DNA of 64,000 nt from Hofstenia miamia (taxonomy: Eukaryota; Xenacoelomorpha; Acoela; Hofsteniidae): assembly GCA_900660155.1 (NCBI GenBank), contig CABFPE010000246.1, forward strand, positions 658,060-722,059, given 5' to 3'. Position 1 is the first letter of the stretch. Every line of letters begins with the position of its first letter. A program made the translations under genes and the position numbers. Positions 63,761 to 64,000 of this stretch are shown here, piece after piece. The notes beneath the pieces were generated by a model, which saw nothing but the letters and a program-made list of their open reading frames with translations, did no database searches and had not been told where the DNA came from.

Positions 63761-63967
63761 AATATAAATCAATTGCTAAATGAGTATCAACTATTGGACG
63801 TATTGCAGATAGTTTTTGTTCCTGAGAATGTTGGTGTTTTATATTTTGGATATGCTTGTGTCACTATAATCATTGTTAAGAACTATGTAATCTTTGATGT
63901 GAAAAACAAAAAAATTTTCTATAGTTCTTTTGAGTAATTCAAAGAAAGTAGGAGTGAGTAGTTCTTC

Positions 63968-63968
63968 T

Positions 63969-64000
<32 letters not shown>
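63968..64000. repeat. (TA)n microsatellite at window edge
   Basis: A TA run of at least 16 units, cut by the end of the window. Confidence 0.9.

Overview
The window is a piece of an AT-rich animal genome. Evidence for a metazoan: a Pitx-type homeobox gene, a rhodopsin-like GPCR split by introns, two genes of the C9orf72 family, and animal-type LINE, Ty3/Gypsy, hAT and mariner elements. I cannot name the phylum. All calls are made by eye, without searches. There is one 1000-base N gap (22546-23545) and several single Ns.

Layout. 1-11.6 kb: a decayed minus-strand Ty3/Gypsy retrotransposon (gag, protease, RT, RNase H, integrase, then a third ORF of unknown function), followed at its 3' side by a ~940-bp LTR-like repeat. 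12.3-21.5 kb: a minus-strand class A GPCR gene. Three exons (TM1-2, TM3-4, TM5) have matching splice phases and a fourth is tentative. Its 6.4-kb second intron holds a CR1-like LINE, a hAT-type MITE and LINE scraps. 22.1-33.6 kb: a LINE fragment, the gap, a second copy of the LTR-like repeat, a plus-strand Gypsy relic (gag, zinc knuckle, protease), a coiled-coil relic, a hAT transposase remnant and a second copy of the Gypsy third ORF. 33.6-38.9 kb: a LINE with a CCHC ORF1 lying between two TATACA-type microsatellites, then a Gypsy 5' end and another LINE tail. 39-64 kb is the gene-bearing part: a two-exon Pitx gene (42.1-43.8 kb), a long gene-poor stretch, two tandem intronless C9orf72-like genes (52.7-59.4 kb), and a third copy of the Gypsy third ORF split by a mariner-like element (60.8-64 kb).

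The host genes do not form a pathway together. The main interest lies in the C9orf72 tandem pair, the GPCR that single-frame ORF calling misses, the Pitx first exon recovered by splice phase, the unrecognised third ORF of the Gypsy family, and two LINE translation signals: a decayed 2A-like motif and an in-frame UGA-CUAG between ORF1 and ORF2.
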